Shown: positions 28,919-37,028, numbered from the stretch's first letter. The stretch is 64,000 nt of DNA from Chthonomonadaceae bacterium (GCA_015709495.1 CP054189.1:124001-188000), one strand, 5' to 3'. Program-made: numbers and translations. The notes: generated by a model not told the origin, from the sequence alone.

Positions 28919-29695
28919 CTAGGACTTCGCTTCGTCAGGGTTCCTTTCGACGACAAAGGTTGCGGGGCGCTTTTCGAGAAAGGCGGCGACGCCCTCACGG
29001 CCCTCTTCTGAGGCCCGCGCTTTCGCCAGCCTCCTCGCCGAGTCCTCGATGGGGACCGGGGACTCCAAAACTAACCGCTTCGCGCCCCAAACAGCCAAGG
29101 GGCCCGCTGACAACACCGCGTCGATCTTGCGGTCGACCGCTGCATCGAGTTCGTCGGCTGCCACGACCTCATGCACCAGCCCCATGCGGAGGGCGCGTTC
29201 CGAGTCGAACGTCTCGCCTGTCGCAAACAGGGCTCGCGCATGTCCCGCTCCGATCTTTGGGATGACGTAGGTCGAAATCGTCCCAGGAAGCAATCCGAGC
29301 TTGACCTCGCTGAAGGCAAACTTGGTTGCCGGTTCGCAGATGGCGATGTCGGACGAGGCCACAAGGCCAGCCCCTCCTCCAAACGCCGCTCCATGAACCC
29401 GAGCGATCACCACCGCAGGGCACCTGGCGATGCTCTCGAAGAGTCGAGCCAGCGAAAGGGCGTCTTCGAAATTCTGGTCTTCGGTGTAGTTCGCCGCGCG
29501 GCGCATCCATTCGAGATCGCCTCCCGCCGAAAACACCTTGCCCTCGCCCTGCAATACCACGACGCGAGAGCCTCGGGCCATAAGAGTGAACGCCTCAGTC
29601 AGAAGGGCGATCAACTCGTCGTTGAAGGCGTTGCGAACCTCCGGCCGGGCGAGCGTTAAACGCAAGACGGGGCCGTCAGACTCGACTTTCAGCAT
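28919..29695 (-). CDS. Enoyl-CoA hydratase/isomerase family protein
   Basis: A 258-aa crotonase-fold enzyme. It has the oxyanion-hole segments GEGKVFSAGGDLEWM and AAFGGGAGLVASSDIAI, the catalytic region SEVKLGLLPGTISTYVIPKIG and the C-terminal helix region. Paired with a methylcrotonyl-CoA-carboxylase-like subunit, it may act as methylglutaconyl-CoA hydratase in leucine breakdown; that assignment is inference from context. Glu at the SEVKLGL position is kept, whereas other crotonases also use a second Glu that I could not place. A CATACT box ends 6 nt before the ATG, so it is likely leaderless. Confidence 0.9.
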   Translation of the reverse strand: MLKVESDGPVLRLTLARPEVRNAFNDELIALLTEAFTLMARGSRVVVLQGEGKVFSAGGDLEWMRRAANYTEDQNFEDALSLARLFESIARCPAVVIARVHGAAFGGGAGLVASSDIAICEPATKFAFSEVKLGLLPGTISTYVIPKIGAGHARALFATGETFDSERALRMGLVHEVVAADELDAAVDRKIDAVLSAGPLAVWGAKRLVLESPVPIEDSARRLAKARASEEGREGVAAFLEKRPATFVVERNPDEAKS

Positions 29696-29701
29696 GGGCT
29701 C

Positions 29702-29707
29702 AGTATG
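29702..29707 (-). promoter_or_regulatory. -10 box of leaderless type for enoyl-CoA hydratase
   Basis: CATACT on the minus strand, 6 nt before the ATG; no ribosome-binding site. It would drive the hydratase-carboxylase pair. Confidence 0.5.
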
Positions 29708-29716
29708 GCAGAGTGC

Positions 29717-31597
29717 CTAACGGCATATCCGGCAAGTTCGTTGCGATCCCCAGCCGTGGGCGCCTACAAAGACATGGCCGCGACGGGAGTCGAAGAAGCT
29801 CCCGCCTGGGCAGGTCGTTGGCTTCGCTCCACCGAGTTCGAACGGCAAGCCTCCGCAGAACGAACAACCCGGCAGGCTCTTTCGGGGGTGCGGCGAAAGT
29901 GACGAGCGGGCGCCGCGGATGCTGACCCATCCGCCGGAGCATGTCGACTCACTTTCGATCTCCGAATGCGGCACCGGTTTCACGCTCACCGAAAACAGGC
30001 CCGGCATCGACCCTCGAACGACCTCGAATTCGACGACGCCAGACTCAGGAAACGGAATCGTCGCCGGCCCCTGAACCCCTCCCGAGTCTACGTAGTCCAG
30101 CGCCAGCCTCCAATCGCCATGACCCACGAGCGCCCGCTCCGCTGCGATGGCCTTGCGATAAGCCGTCACGTCGAGCCGAATCGTCGCCTTCGAGCCCGGT
30201 TCGCCGGATTCCGGGGAAAGCGCCATTCGCACTCCCGCAAAGTACGTCGGCACGGGCTTGGCGGCGAGGGCTTGGCCAGAGGAGTCCACGACCACGATTT
30301 GGGCTTCAGCCACCTCGTTCGAAACGTCAACCCCCTGAAACTGCACCAGGCTCTCGCGAACGCGGCCCGCAGCGTCCACCACGGCAAGGAGAACGGCAGC
30401 CCCCGCAACGCTCTCGACGCCGCGCCCGCCAACGTACCTCAGCCCGAATTCCTGGCCCGGTCCAGCGGAGCCTTCGACCCAAACGAGGGCGCTGGTTCCC
30501 GACCCGAACACGGGGAGTGCGTCCGACCCAAGCTCACCCACTCGAAAGGCGCTGACGCTCGGTCCCGCGAACTCCTTCCGATTCGACGTATGAAGCACAA
30601 CGACGATCAGAGTGCCCAAAGGCTCGGTGGTAATCATCAGTCGATATGCGTCCTTGGGGATATCGGCCACCTCACCCGGCTCGACCTTGCCGACATCTTG
30701 TGTATCGAGGACTTGGAACGAAAGGGCGGTGTCGAACGGGTTTCTCAGTTGAAGTCTTTCGCCGGGGCCGACCAGCACCCAAGCAAAGGCAGCATCGCGC
30801 GCTCCCCTCCGGATCGCAGGTTCGGCGAATAGGCTCTGACTTGGAGCCATGCCCCAGCGATGCGTCTTCCAAGATTGCCACCGCTGGCCCATGCCGTCTT
30901 TGTCGAAATAGGCTCTTAGTTCCTCGATCAGCGCATCCGAGGCTGCGTAAGCGGCCGACTTGGAGAGCTCGTACCCTGAAATTGTGTTCGTTACGGCCTC
31001 GGCGTCGGGGCTCGACGTGGGAGTGGACTTATCGTGAAAAGCCAACGGGTATTCGCCCTGACCTGAGGAAGCGATCCGGAGACTCTCCGGTGGCGTCCCC
31101 GAAAGGTCCTTGAGCGCTTTGTGCAGCGACCGGCGCTCTTCGAGAGACAGGGCTGTGAAATTCGAGTGGGCGAAGAACGCGACGAGGGTTCTCAACTGCA
31201 GCCCGACGGATCGAAAAGCCTCGTCGTACTTTTCGGCCCGGACCGCGCGGACCGTTACGTCCCGCTGGCTCTTGAGAACCGAAAGCACGCCCGCGAAGGT
31301 ATCGCGCGCGCTTCGACGTCCCATCGTTAGGCACGAGCGAACTGCGGCCTCCGCGCTCACCGGCTCGAAGCCCCGCGCCGGGCTCCACCTGTGGTCGGCA
31401 AACCAAGACTCCTGAGCCGACGCGACGACCGCATCGATCGCGGGGCTTGAGAACCCCGCTCTAAGGAGCGCGCCGCGCATGACCTCTGGCCCGAAGTGCC
31501 CGGGTTGCGCCTTCAACTGCCAAGGGGCAGCGGTAGCGGCGGGCGTTTCTCCATGCCCCCCAAACAGCGCCAGTGCCGCGATCGCCAACGAGTTCAT
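29717..31597 (-). CDS. Large secreted protein with Cys-rich tail, function unknown
   Basis: A 626-aa protein with a short hydrophobic N-terminus (MNSLAIAALALFGGHGETPAATA). The first 330 residues look helical (FRSVGLQLRTLVAFFAHSNFTALSLEERRSLHKALKDL), the next 220 are beta-rich. The last 70 are unusual: GCSFCGGLPFELGG, TTCPGGSFF, then TCRICR at the end, a possible zinc-ribbon-like tail. I do not recognise any family. AAGGGGG lies 10 nt before the ATG. The tail could also be a read-on after a lost stop near residue 555; comparison with relatives would tell. Confidence 0.7.
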   Translation of the reverse strand: MNSLAIAALALFGGHGETPAATAAPWQLKAQPGHFGPEVMRGALLRAGFSSPAIDAVVASAQESWFADHRWSPARGFEPVSAEAAVRSCLTMGRRSARDTFAGVLSVLKSQRDVTVRAVRAEKYDEAFRSVGLQLRTLVAFFAHSNFTALSLEERRSLHKALKDLSGTPPESLRIASSGQGEYPLAFHDKSTPTSSPDAEAVTNTISGYELSKSAAYAASDALIEELRAYFDKDGMGQRWQSWKTHRWGMAPSQSLFAEPAIRRGARDAAFAWVLVGPGERLQLRNPFDTALSFQVLDTQDVGKVEPGEVADIPKDAYRLMITTEPLGTLIVVVLHTSNRKEFAGPSVSAFRVGELGSDALPVFGSGTSALVWVEGSAGPGQEFGLRYVGGRGVESVAGAAVLLAVVDAAGRVRESLVQFQGVDVSNEVAEAQIVVVDSSGQALAAKPVPTYFAGVRMALSPESGEPGSKATIRLDVTAYRKAIAAERALVGHGDWRLALDYVDSGGVQGPATIPFPESGVVEFEVVRGSMPGLFSVSVKPVPHSEIESESTCSGGWVSIRGARSSLSPHPRKSLPGCSFCGGLPFELGGAKPTTCPGGSFFDSRRGHVFVGAHGWGSQRTCRICR

Positions 31598-31729
31598 CGC
31601 TTTCCCCCTTGGGACGTTTGGCGTTCCAGTTTCGCGCTAGGTTCCCCAAAAAGCGAGCCAGGAGCGCGGCCCGATCCCTTAGAATAGATCGTATCCGAAA
31701 ACCTCAGGAGTTCGGGCGATGAGCGATGG

Positions 31730-31735
31730 TATTCT
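31730..31735 (+). promoter_or_regulatory. Possible -10 box of leaderless type for ridA
   Basis: TATTCT within GGTATTCT, 7 nt before the ATG at 31743. It favours that start over the in-frame ATG at 31719, although AGGAG lies 8 nt before the latter. Confidence 0.4.
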
Positions 31736-31742
31736 GCCTGCC

Positions 31743-32123
31743 ATGAACCGAAAGGTGATCTCCACTGATAGCGCCCCGGCGGCGATTGGCCCCTACAGTC
31801 AAGCCGTTCGAGCTCAGGGCGAGTTCGTGTTCCTGAGCGGCCAAATCCCGCTACTACCCTCCGGCGAGCTTGTCGGGGGTTCGATCGAAGACCAAACGCG
31901 CCAGGTCCTCGAGAATCTCTCCGCAGTTCTCGCCAAGGAAGGCCTTTCGCTCAGGAACGTGGTCAAAACGACGATCTTTCTGAGTTCGATGGACCACTTC
32001 GCGAAGGTCAACGAGGTGTACGCAGGATACTTCCCCGAAGAGCCCCCGGCTCGCGCGACGGTCGCCGTCGCGGGCCTGCCGAAAGCCGTGGACGTCGAGA
32101 TCGAGGCCGTCGCCGTTGTTTGA
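31743..32123 (+). CDS. ridA: RidA family reactive intermediate deaminase
   Basis: A 126-aa YjgF/YER057c/UK114-type protein that hydrolyses reactive enamine/imine intermediates from PLP enzymes. Family landmarks are MNRKVISTDSAPAAIGPYSQAV, FVFLSGQIPLLPSGELVGGSIEDQTRQVLENLSAVL and PARATVAVAGLPKAVDVEIEAVAV, including the Arg that binds the substrate carboxylate. The start at 31743 gives the canonical N-terminus; an ATG at 31719 with an AGGAG site would add 8 residues. It is followed after 12 nt by the next gene, so it heads a three-gene operon. Confidence 0.93.
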   Translation: MNRKVISTDSAPAAIGPYSQAVRAQGEFVFLSGQIPLLPSGELVGGSIEDQTRQVLENLSAVLAKEGLSLRNVVKTTIFLSSMDHFAKVNEVYAGYFPEEPPARATVAVAGLPKAVDVEIEAVAVV

Positions 32124-32135
32124 GCGTATCGCGAG

Positions 32136-33065
32136 TTGAAAAGAGTCGTCTCCGTCAGCTTGGGCTCGAGCAAGGGCAACAAGACCCACGAGGTGGAAAT
32201 CCTCGGCCAGGAGTTTCGCATCGAACGAATCGGCACCGATGGCGACATGGCACGGTTCGCTCAGATGTTCCTCGACCTCGAAGGTAAGGTGGATGCCCTC
32301 GGGGTGGGCGGCGCGGACATTTACGTCGTCGTCGACAAGAGACGCTATGCCTTTCGCCAAATCCTCAACATCGTTAAGAAGGTCCAAGCGACTCCGGTCG
32401 TCGACGGGAGCGGCCTCAAGCACACCCTCGAACGAGAGGCGATTCTCGAGCTGCAGAATTCCGGTGTAGTGGACTTCGCTCGGCAAAGGGCCTTGCTCGT
32501 CTCGGCAGTCGACCGGTTTGGGATGGCCCAAGCGCTTGCGGAGGTCTGTCCCAACGTCGTATACGGGGACCTGATGTTTGGGGTCGGGCTGCCGATCCGG
32601 ATTCGATCGTATCGAACGGTTCGCTGGATTGGCTCGCTCCTCTTGCCGATCCTCACAAAACTCCCGTTCCAGTGGTTCTATCCGACGGGCGAAAAGCAGG
32701 AAAAGCGAACGCCGAAGTTCGGATGGGCGTTTCAAGAAGCCACCTTCATCGCAGGCGACACGCACTTCATCAAACGGTACGCCCCTGACCGGCTCGACGG
32801 AAAGACGATCCTCACGCAAACCCTCCGCAAAGACACCATCGCCTGGTTCAAAGCGGCGGGAGTCGAACGCCTGATCGCGACGACTCCGGTCATGGGCGGC
32901 GAGACGTTTGCGACCAACGTGATGGAGGGGGTGATCGTGGCTTTGCTGGGCAAGCGCCCTGAGGACATCGCCGAGAGTGAAATCCTCGACGTGTTGAAGC
33001 GCCTCGATTGGAAGCCGACCGTACTCGACCTATCGGGAGACTCGGAGCAGCCCCCCGAACCGTAG
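32136..33065 (+). CDS. Conserved protein linked to acyl-ACP-reductase-like gene
   Basis: A 309-aa protein starting at TTG (MKRVVSVSLGSSKGNKTHEVEILGQEFRIERIGTDGD). I recall similar sequences in Firmicutes and other thermophiles labelled quinate 5-dehydrogenase, a name I doubt because no Rossmann motif is visible. Features: DALGVGGADIYVVVDKRRYAFRQI (about 50-75), one hydrophobic segment RWIGSLLLPILTKLPFQWFY (about 168-190) and a C-terminal PVMGGETFATNVMEGVIVALLGK. It lies 12 nt after ridA and 31 nt before the acyl-ACP-reductase-like gene, so it probably works with the latter. Function is unknown. Confidence 0.8.
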   Translation: MKRVVSVSLGSSKGNKTHEVEILGQEFRIERIGTDGDMARFAQMFLDLEGKVDALGVGGADIYVVVDKRRYAFRQILNIVKKVQATPVVDGSGLKHTLEREAILELQNSGVVDFARQRALLVSAVDRFGMAQALAEVCPNVVYGDLMFGVGLPIRIRSYRTVRWIGSLLLPILTKLPFQWFYPTGEKQEKRTPKFGWAFQEATFIAGDTHFIKRYAPDRLDGKTILTQTLRKDTIAWFKAAGVERLIATTPVMGGETFATNVMEGVIVALLGKRPEDIAESEILDVLKRLDWKPTVLDLSGDSEQPPEP

Positions 33066-33096
33066 AAGTAGAATAGGCACTGGGAGTCTCAACGGT

Positions 33097-34200
33097 TTGC
33101 GAACCTTTGCATTCATCATCCACCCGCTTTCCGTGAACGATGTCGCGCGGAAGTACCCGGTCGCGCGGTTTCTCCCCCTTTCGCTTGTCGAGGCGTTCCT
33201 GAAGGCGAAAAGCCCCATGGTTTTGAGTGAGATCAAGGGGGTTCGGTCGCTGACGGGCGAGGGGCTCAAGGGTTGGTTCATCGGCTGCCCGTTGACCCCC
33301 CGCCAACTCTCGGGCGGAGTTCCCCTCGAACTCGTGTACCAGCGCCTCCAAGAGAGCTGCGAAATCGCCCATCGCCAAGGCGCGGAAATCATCGGGCTGG
33401 GAGCTTTCACTGCGGTCGCCGGCGACGGAGGCATTACTGTGGCGAAGCGGTCTCCCATTCCGGTGACGACGGGCAACAGTTACACCGTGGCGACGGCGAT
33501 CGAAGGCACGCTGGACGCCTGCAAACAGGTCGGCATCGAGGCCAGGTCCTCGACGCTGGCCGTCGTCGGCGCCACTGGCTCTATCGGGAAGACTTGCGCC
33601 CGCATCCTTTCGGCGACCTTCGAGCGGGTGATCCTGATCGGACGCGATCCCAGCCGCACGCGCGACCTCGCGGAAGAGATCCCGCACTCGGAACCGACCA
33701 CGGACTTGGAGAGGCTGGTCCAGGCCGACGCGGTCATCACGGTGACTTCGAGCGATGCCGCGATTATTCAGCCCCACCACCTCAAAACCGGCAGCGTCGT
33801 ATGCGATGTGGCCCGCCCCCGCGATGTCAGCGCCAAAGTTGTGGGCCAGAGGCCGGACGTGCTCCTGATCGAAGGCGGGGTCGTTTCCGTGCCCGGCGAC
33901 GTGGACTTCGGCATGGACTTTGGGTTTCCCCCGAAAACCGCTTACGCCTGCATGTGCGAAACCATGATGCTGGCGCTCGAAGGACGGTTGGAGAATTACA
34001 CCCTCGGCAAGGATGTGAGCGTTGAGCAAGTCAAGGAAACACAAGGGTGGGCCAACAAGCATGGGTTCAAACTGGCCGGTTACCGGTCGTTTCAGCGGGC
34101 GGTTAGCCAAGAAGACATCGCCCGGGTCCGAGCAGCGCGAGCGGCGGCGATCCCTTCGCCCGTTAGCCCACGGGAGAAATCCTCTCCTCTCCGTCCGTAA
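33097..34200 (+). CDS. Acyl-ACP reductase-like (AAR family) oxidoreductase
   Basis: A 367-aa protein starting at TTG after GGGAG. It resembles cyanobacterial long-chain acyl-ACP reductase over most of its length. GLGAFTAVAGDGG and VTTGNSYTVATAIEG match the substrate domain. The NADPH-binding GATGSIG motif is residues 158-164, followed by LIGRDPSRTRDLAEE. IEGGVVSVPGDVDFGMDFGFPP leads to YACMCETMMLALEG, where Cys285 aligns with the cysteine that forms the acyl-enzyme in cyanobacterial AAR, and SVEQVKETQGWANKHGFKLA matches the C-terminus. A fatty aldehyde-forming role is plausible but inferred; no aldehyde deformylating oxygenase is in the window. Confidence 0.8.
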   Translation: MRTFAFIIHPLSVNDVARKYPVARFLPLSLVEAFLKAKSPMVLSEIKGVRSLTGEGLKGWFIGCPLTPRQLSGGVPLELVYQRLQESCEIAHRQGAEIIGLGAFTAVAGDGGITVAKRSPIPVTTGNSYTVATAIEGTLDACKQVGIEARSSTLAVVGATGSIGKTCARILSATFERVILIGRDPSRTRDLAEEIPHSEPTTDLERLVQADAVITVTSSDAAIIQPHHLKTGSVVCDVARPRDVSAKVVGQRPDVLLIEGGVVSVPGDVDFGMDFGFPPKTAYACMCETMMLALEGRLENYTLGKDVSVEQVKETQGWANKHGFKLAGYRSFQRAVSQEDIARVRAARAAAIPSPVSPREKSSPLRP

Positions 34201-34566
34201 TCGAGGAGACCGACGTGTGGCCCGGACGGGTGGCCCTGACAGGCGGAGGGATTGTGCCGTTTGTCAGGGAAGGGCTGATGTCAAGACATCGACTGTTTGA
34301 ATAGGGTAAACGGCGGGTGGCCATCCCATGGAACAAATCTACTTCCCACGGGTGCCACCCCAAACTCGTTTTGGGGTGCTCTGGGGCCGGGTGCAAAGCG
34401 CGAAGCAAGCTTCCCTCACTCAATAGCGGGATGCGTCGGGGATGACACCCGTTGGGGATTGGCACCTTGGCAATCGGCCCCAATTACTTTGCGACTCCAC
34501 CTCGGAAGTACCCCTGGCGATCCCGCAAGCCCGACGGGCCGAGAGGTTAGAACGAAGGGCTCCGAA
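34201..34566. other. 366-nt noncoding gap with two dyads
   Basis: Gap between the AAR-like gene and thuA (convergent). It holds an 8-bp stem CCCTGACA/TGTCAGGG (34234-34269) with a long loop, and a stronger 9-bp hairpin CACCCCAAA/TTTGGGGTG (34356-34378). Neither has a T-tract. I see no ORF with coding character and no tRNA. GGGTGGC/GCCACCC segments recur within it, suggesting a dispersed repeat or a decayed element. Confidence 0.5.
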
Positions 34567-35292
34567 CTACCTCTTAGCGACCCAACGAAGGGCCCTTCGA
34601 ATCATCTCTACGAACTCGCTTTCAGAATACGATTCCTTCGTGTGTCCGAGCGCGGTGTACCACGCCCTTCCGCCCTCGAACTCATGGCACCAGGTCACCG
34701 GATGATCGGCGCCCATTCGCCCGCCGTTGTAAGTCGCCTCGTCGATGCGCATCAGGACGTTGACGGAGGATCGGGGATTGGATCGGAAGTCATACCACTC
34801 GTCCGTCCGTACCCAGGTCTTCGGAAGGCGGCTCACCGTCGGGTGATCGGGCTGCTCGATGTGGAGCGTCGCCTTCTGGATCGCCGGGTGGCTGAGGAAG
34901 TACGCTCCCACGAGCTTTCCATACCACGGCCAGTCGTATTCGGTGTCGCTGGCGGCGTGGATGCCCAGATAGCCTCCTCCTCGCCGCACGAACCGCTCCA
35001 TCGCGCCCTGCTGCGCGTCGTTCAAAACGTCGCCCGTCGTCAGGAGGAACACCAGCACGTCGACTTGAGCAAGCGCTTCGTCGGTGAACCTCGCGGATAA
35101 CTCGGTGAAGGACACATTGAAGCCTTCGGCCGAAGCCATCCTTCGAAACATCTCTTGCCCCTCAGGGATCGAGTCGTGACGAAAGGCAGCCGTCTTCGAA
35201 AACACCAGGACGTTGAGTTTTCCGTTGCCGGCCTCGGTAGTAGGGTTCGCGAGAACTAGGCAAGTGGCAAGAAGGGAGGTTAGGACCGACAT
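34567..35292 (-). CDS. ThuA domain-containing secreted protein
   Basis: A 241-aa protein with an N-terminal signal (MSVLTSLLATCLVLANPTTEA) and a glutamine-amidotransferase-like ThuA fold: VLVFSKTAAFRHDSIPEGQEMF, DVLVFLLTTGDVLNDAQQGAMERFVRRGGGYLGIHAASDTEYDWPWYG, PVTWCHEFEGGRAWYTALGHTKESYSE. ThuA proteins take part in disaccharide (trehalose-like) metabolism and accompany exported Gfo/Idh/MocA enzymes in Planctomycetes. The catalytic Cys of amidotransferases is not expected in this family. A TACAAT box ends 6 nt before the ATG. Confidence 0.9.
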   Translation of the reverse strand: MSVLTSLLATCLVLANPTTEAGNGKLNVLVFSKTAAFRHDSIPEGQEMFRRMASAEGFNVSFTELSARFTDEALAQVDVLVFLLTTGDVLNDAQQGAMERFVRRGGGYLGIHAASDTEYDWPWYGKLVGAYFLSHPAIQKATLHIEQPDHPTVSRLPKTWVRTDEWYDFRSNPRSSVNVLMRIDEATYNGGRMGADHPVTWCHEFEGGRAWYTALGHTKESYSESEFVEMIRRALRWVAKR

Positions 35293-35298
35293 GGGTCT

Positions 35299-35327
35299 AT
35301 TGTACGCTTGCGGCCCGCAAACGGCAA
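35299..35327 (-). promoter_or_regulatory. Promoter of leaderless type for thuA
   Basis: On the minus strand TTGCCG (35327-35322), 17-nt spacer, TACAAT (35304-35299), then 6 nt to the ATG. It is the clearest case in the window of a full promoter placing the start codon at about +1. Confidence 0.6.
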
Positions 35328-35328
35328 C

Positions 35329-36291
35329 CTAAGGGCTCGATCTCGCCGTCCTGAACCTCGTTTCGACCCGGTACTTCTTGCGGAGAGCCTCGCTTTGCTC
35401 CACTCCCAACACGCAAAGAGCCGTGGCGACTGGGTCGGTGGTGAGGCCATTCGGGCCGAGAACGGTCACTTGAATCCGGTTGGTAAGCCCCCACCCGGTC
35501 CGTGGATCGACGATGTGCGAATACCTCTTGCCGTCGATCACGACAGACTGTTCGGTGTCGCCCGAGACCGACAGCGCACGGTTAGCGAGAAAATAGGCTT
35601 CGTTGTCGGCGTCAGCGACTTCGATTCGCCAGCCTCTTTCGCCTGGAGGGGCGCCCGATGCCACCATGTCGCCCCCGGCAACCACCAGCGCGCGCAGCAC
35701 ACCCTTGCGTTTGAGCGCCGCGATCGCCTGATCGCACGCGTAGCCCTTCCCGATCCCCCCGAAGTCGATTCGCAGGCCTTTCAGACCGATTCGCACGGTC
35801 CGATCTCGCTCGTTCAACCCGACCTTTTGCCATCCGACGAGTTTCCTTGCATCTTCGAGGGATTGCGCGGTGGGAGGGACGCCGGTCTTTCGCGTATCCC
35901 GCCAAAGCCGAATCAACGGCCCGCAGGTGAAGTCGAACGCGCCTTCACTCGCCTCGGCGACCTCCTTAGCGCGCTGGAGGACCGTGAAGAGCTCACGACT
36001 CACCGGGATCGGGCCTTCTCCCGCCCGGCCGCAGAGCTTCATGACCTCGCTGTCGGGGCGGTAGTCGCTCAGTATCTGCTCGAGTTCGGCGAACCTCGCG
36101 AACGCCGCCTTCGCCGCGGACGCAGCCTGCTTGGAGTTTTCCGCAAAGAACTTGAGGTCCACCCGAACCCCCATGTGGATCTCGCTGTATTCGTAGCGCT
36201 TGAGGGGCGGTTCGCAACCCTCCTGCCACCCCCATTGCTGGCAGGTTCCGAGCGAAGGGATTCCGAGCAGTAGCAGCCACGCGATCTTCAT
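35329..36291 (-). CDS. apbE: FAD:protein FMN transferase
   Basis: A 320-aa ApbE-family flavin transferase that attaches FMN from FAD to Thr/Ser residues of target proteins such as Na+-pumping NQR or Rnf subunits. It has a Sec signal (MKIAWLLLLGIPSLGTCQ). Motifs: LSDYRPDSEVMKL, FDFTCGPLIRLW, IDFGGIGKGYACDQ (flavin/Mg binding), VVAGGDMVASGAPPG and YSHIVDPRTGWG, with the Thr/Asp-rich C-terminal loop LTTDPVATALCVLG. The ATG at 36291 follows AAGGAAGG; an ATG 10 codons upstream is rejected. The target flavoprotein is not nearby. Confidence 0.92.
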   Translation of the reverse strand: MKIAWLLLLGIPSLGTCQQWGWQEGCEPPLKRYEYSEIHMGVRVDLKFFAENSKQAASAAKAAFARFAELEQILSDYRPDSEVMKLCGRAGEGPIPVSRELFTVLQRAKEVAEASEGAFDFTCGPLIRLWRDTRKTGVPPTAQSLEDARKLVGWQKVGLNERDRTVRIGLKGLRIDFGGIGKGYACDQAIAALKRKGVLRALVVAGGDMVASGAPPGERGWRIEVADADNEAYFLANRALSVSGDTEQSVVIDGKRYSHIVDPRTGWGLTNRIQVTVLGPNGLTTDPVATALCVLGVEQSEALRKKYRVETRFRTARSSP

Positions 36292-36383
36292 TGCCTTCCT
36301 TGCGCCCCTAAAGAACTTCAAGGGGACGGCGAAACCCGGTTCGATGCAGGCATCGTTGGGACCAGAGATCGGGCTACTGCGAG

Positions 36384-36935
36384 CTAGGAGGACTTTCGCG
36401 TGCGCTTCTTGCCCGCAGCACCCATTTCGACGCCCACCGCGCCGTCGCCAAACACCGCTCGCACCTTCACCTTACGAGTCGGCTCTTGGCCCCGAATCGT
36501 TGTCCAGTTTGCCCGATCGAGCGCCCATTGCCACCCCACATCTGTCGGGGAGTAAACGAACTCCACGCCCTCTTCGATGATGGAGGAGAGCGTCTTGCGA
36601 AGATCGTCGCGTTTGCCCAGCCGCGAACTGCCGGCGTCGAAGTTCGGGGAGAGTTGGACCGTGACCGTCACGGTCTCCTCCTCTGCGGCCTTCGTCTTCT
36701 TGACGGGTTCGCCGGACTCTTCGATCTGTCCGAGTTCCACGCCGATGGCGGAGGTCAAATCGCCATAATCGTCGGGCCATCGGAACGACTTGCCGTCGTA
36801 TTGCGCGAGCGCATGCCGTCCGGAAAGCACCAACGCCGATGCGAGAAGCCCAACGTCCGTCGGACTCATCTTGGGATAGGCTTTGCGAAGCTGGTCAACG
36901 GCGGTTTCGAGCTTGGTGAGGTGACAGGTAATCAT
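36384..36935 (-). CDS. Hypothetical protein
   Basis: A 183-aa protein, likely cytoplasmic: no signal peptide or membrane segment. An N-terminal helical part (MITCHLTKLETAVDQLRKAYPKMSPTDVGLLASALVLSGRHALAQYD) precedes an acidic linker (KKTKAAEEETVTVTVQ), a mixed alpha/beta segment and a strongly basic end (GKKRTRKSS). I do not recognise the family. It is divergent from the BMP lipoprotein gene; a palindrome lies between them and could control both. Confidence 0.6.
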   Translation of the reverse strand: MITCHLTKLETAVDQLRKAYPKMSPTDVGLLASALVLSGRHALAQYDGKSFRWPDDYGDLTSAIGVELGQIEESGEPVKKTKAAEEETVTVTVQLSPNFDAGSSRLGKRDDLRKTLSSIIEEGVEFVYSPTDVGWQWALDRANWTTIRGQEPTRKVKVRAVFGDGAVGVEMGAAGKKRTRKSS

Positions 36936-36971
36936 GGAACGTCAGTCGAGAAAGCGTCGCTTGGCGCTGAA

Positions 36972-37001
36972 CAATGCCCACTGCGCCATAATGGGGCATT
37001 G
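36972..37001. promoter_or_regulatory. Palindromic operator candidate upstream of BMP gene
   Basis: Perfect 8-bp inverted repeat CAATGCCC...GGGCATTG with a 14-nt centre that includes a -10-like CATAAT (36987-36992). It sits 28 nt before the BMP-type lipoprotein start and 37 nt before the divergent hypothetical gene. A repressor bound here would cover the promoter. Confidence 0.5.
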
Positions 37002-37028
37002 TACCCTGAGTTCCAGTGAGGTGATTCG

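Noticed and set aside
27960-28922. 320-codon ORF on the plus strand
   Set aside because: Exactly antisense to the biotin carboxylase gene; Arg/His-rich composition typical of a shadow frame in GC-rich DNA.
31719-31742. ATG at 31719 with AGGAG as the ridA start
   Set aside because: The N-terminus MNRKVISTD at 31743 is the conserved family start and has a -10 box 7 nt upstream; the longer form remains possible.
32890-34110. 406-codon ORF on the minus strand
   Set aside because: Antisense to the AAR-like gene and the end of its upstream neighbour, with no family similarity or ribosome-binding site.
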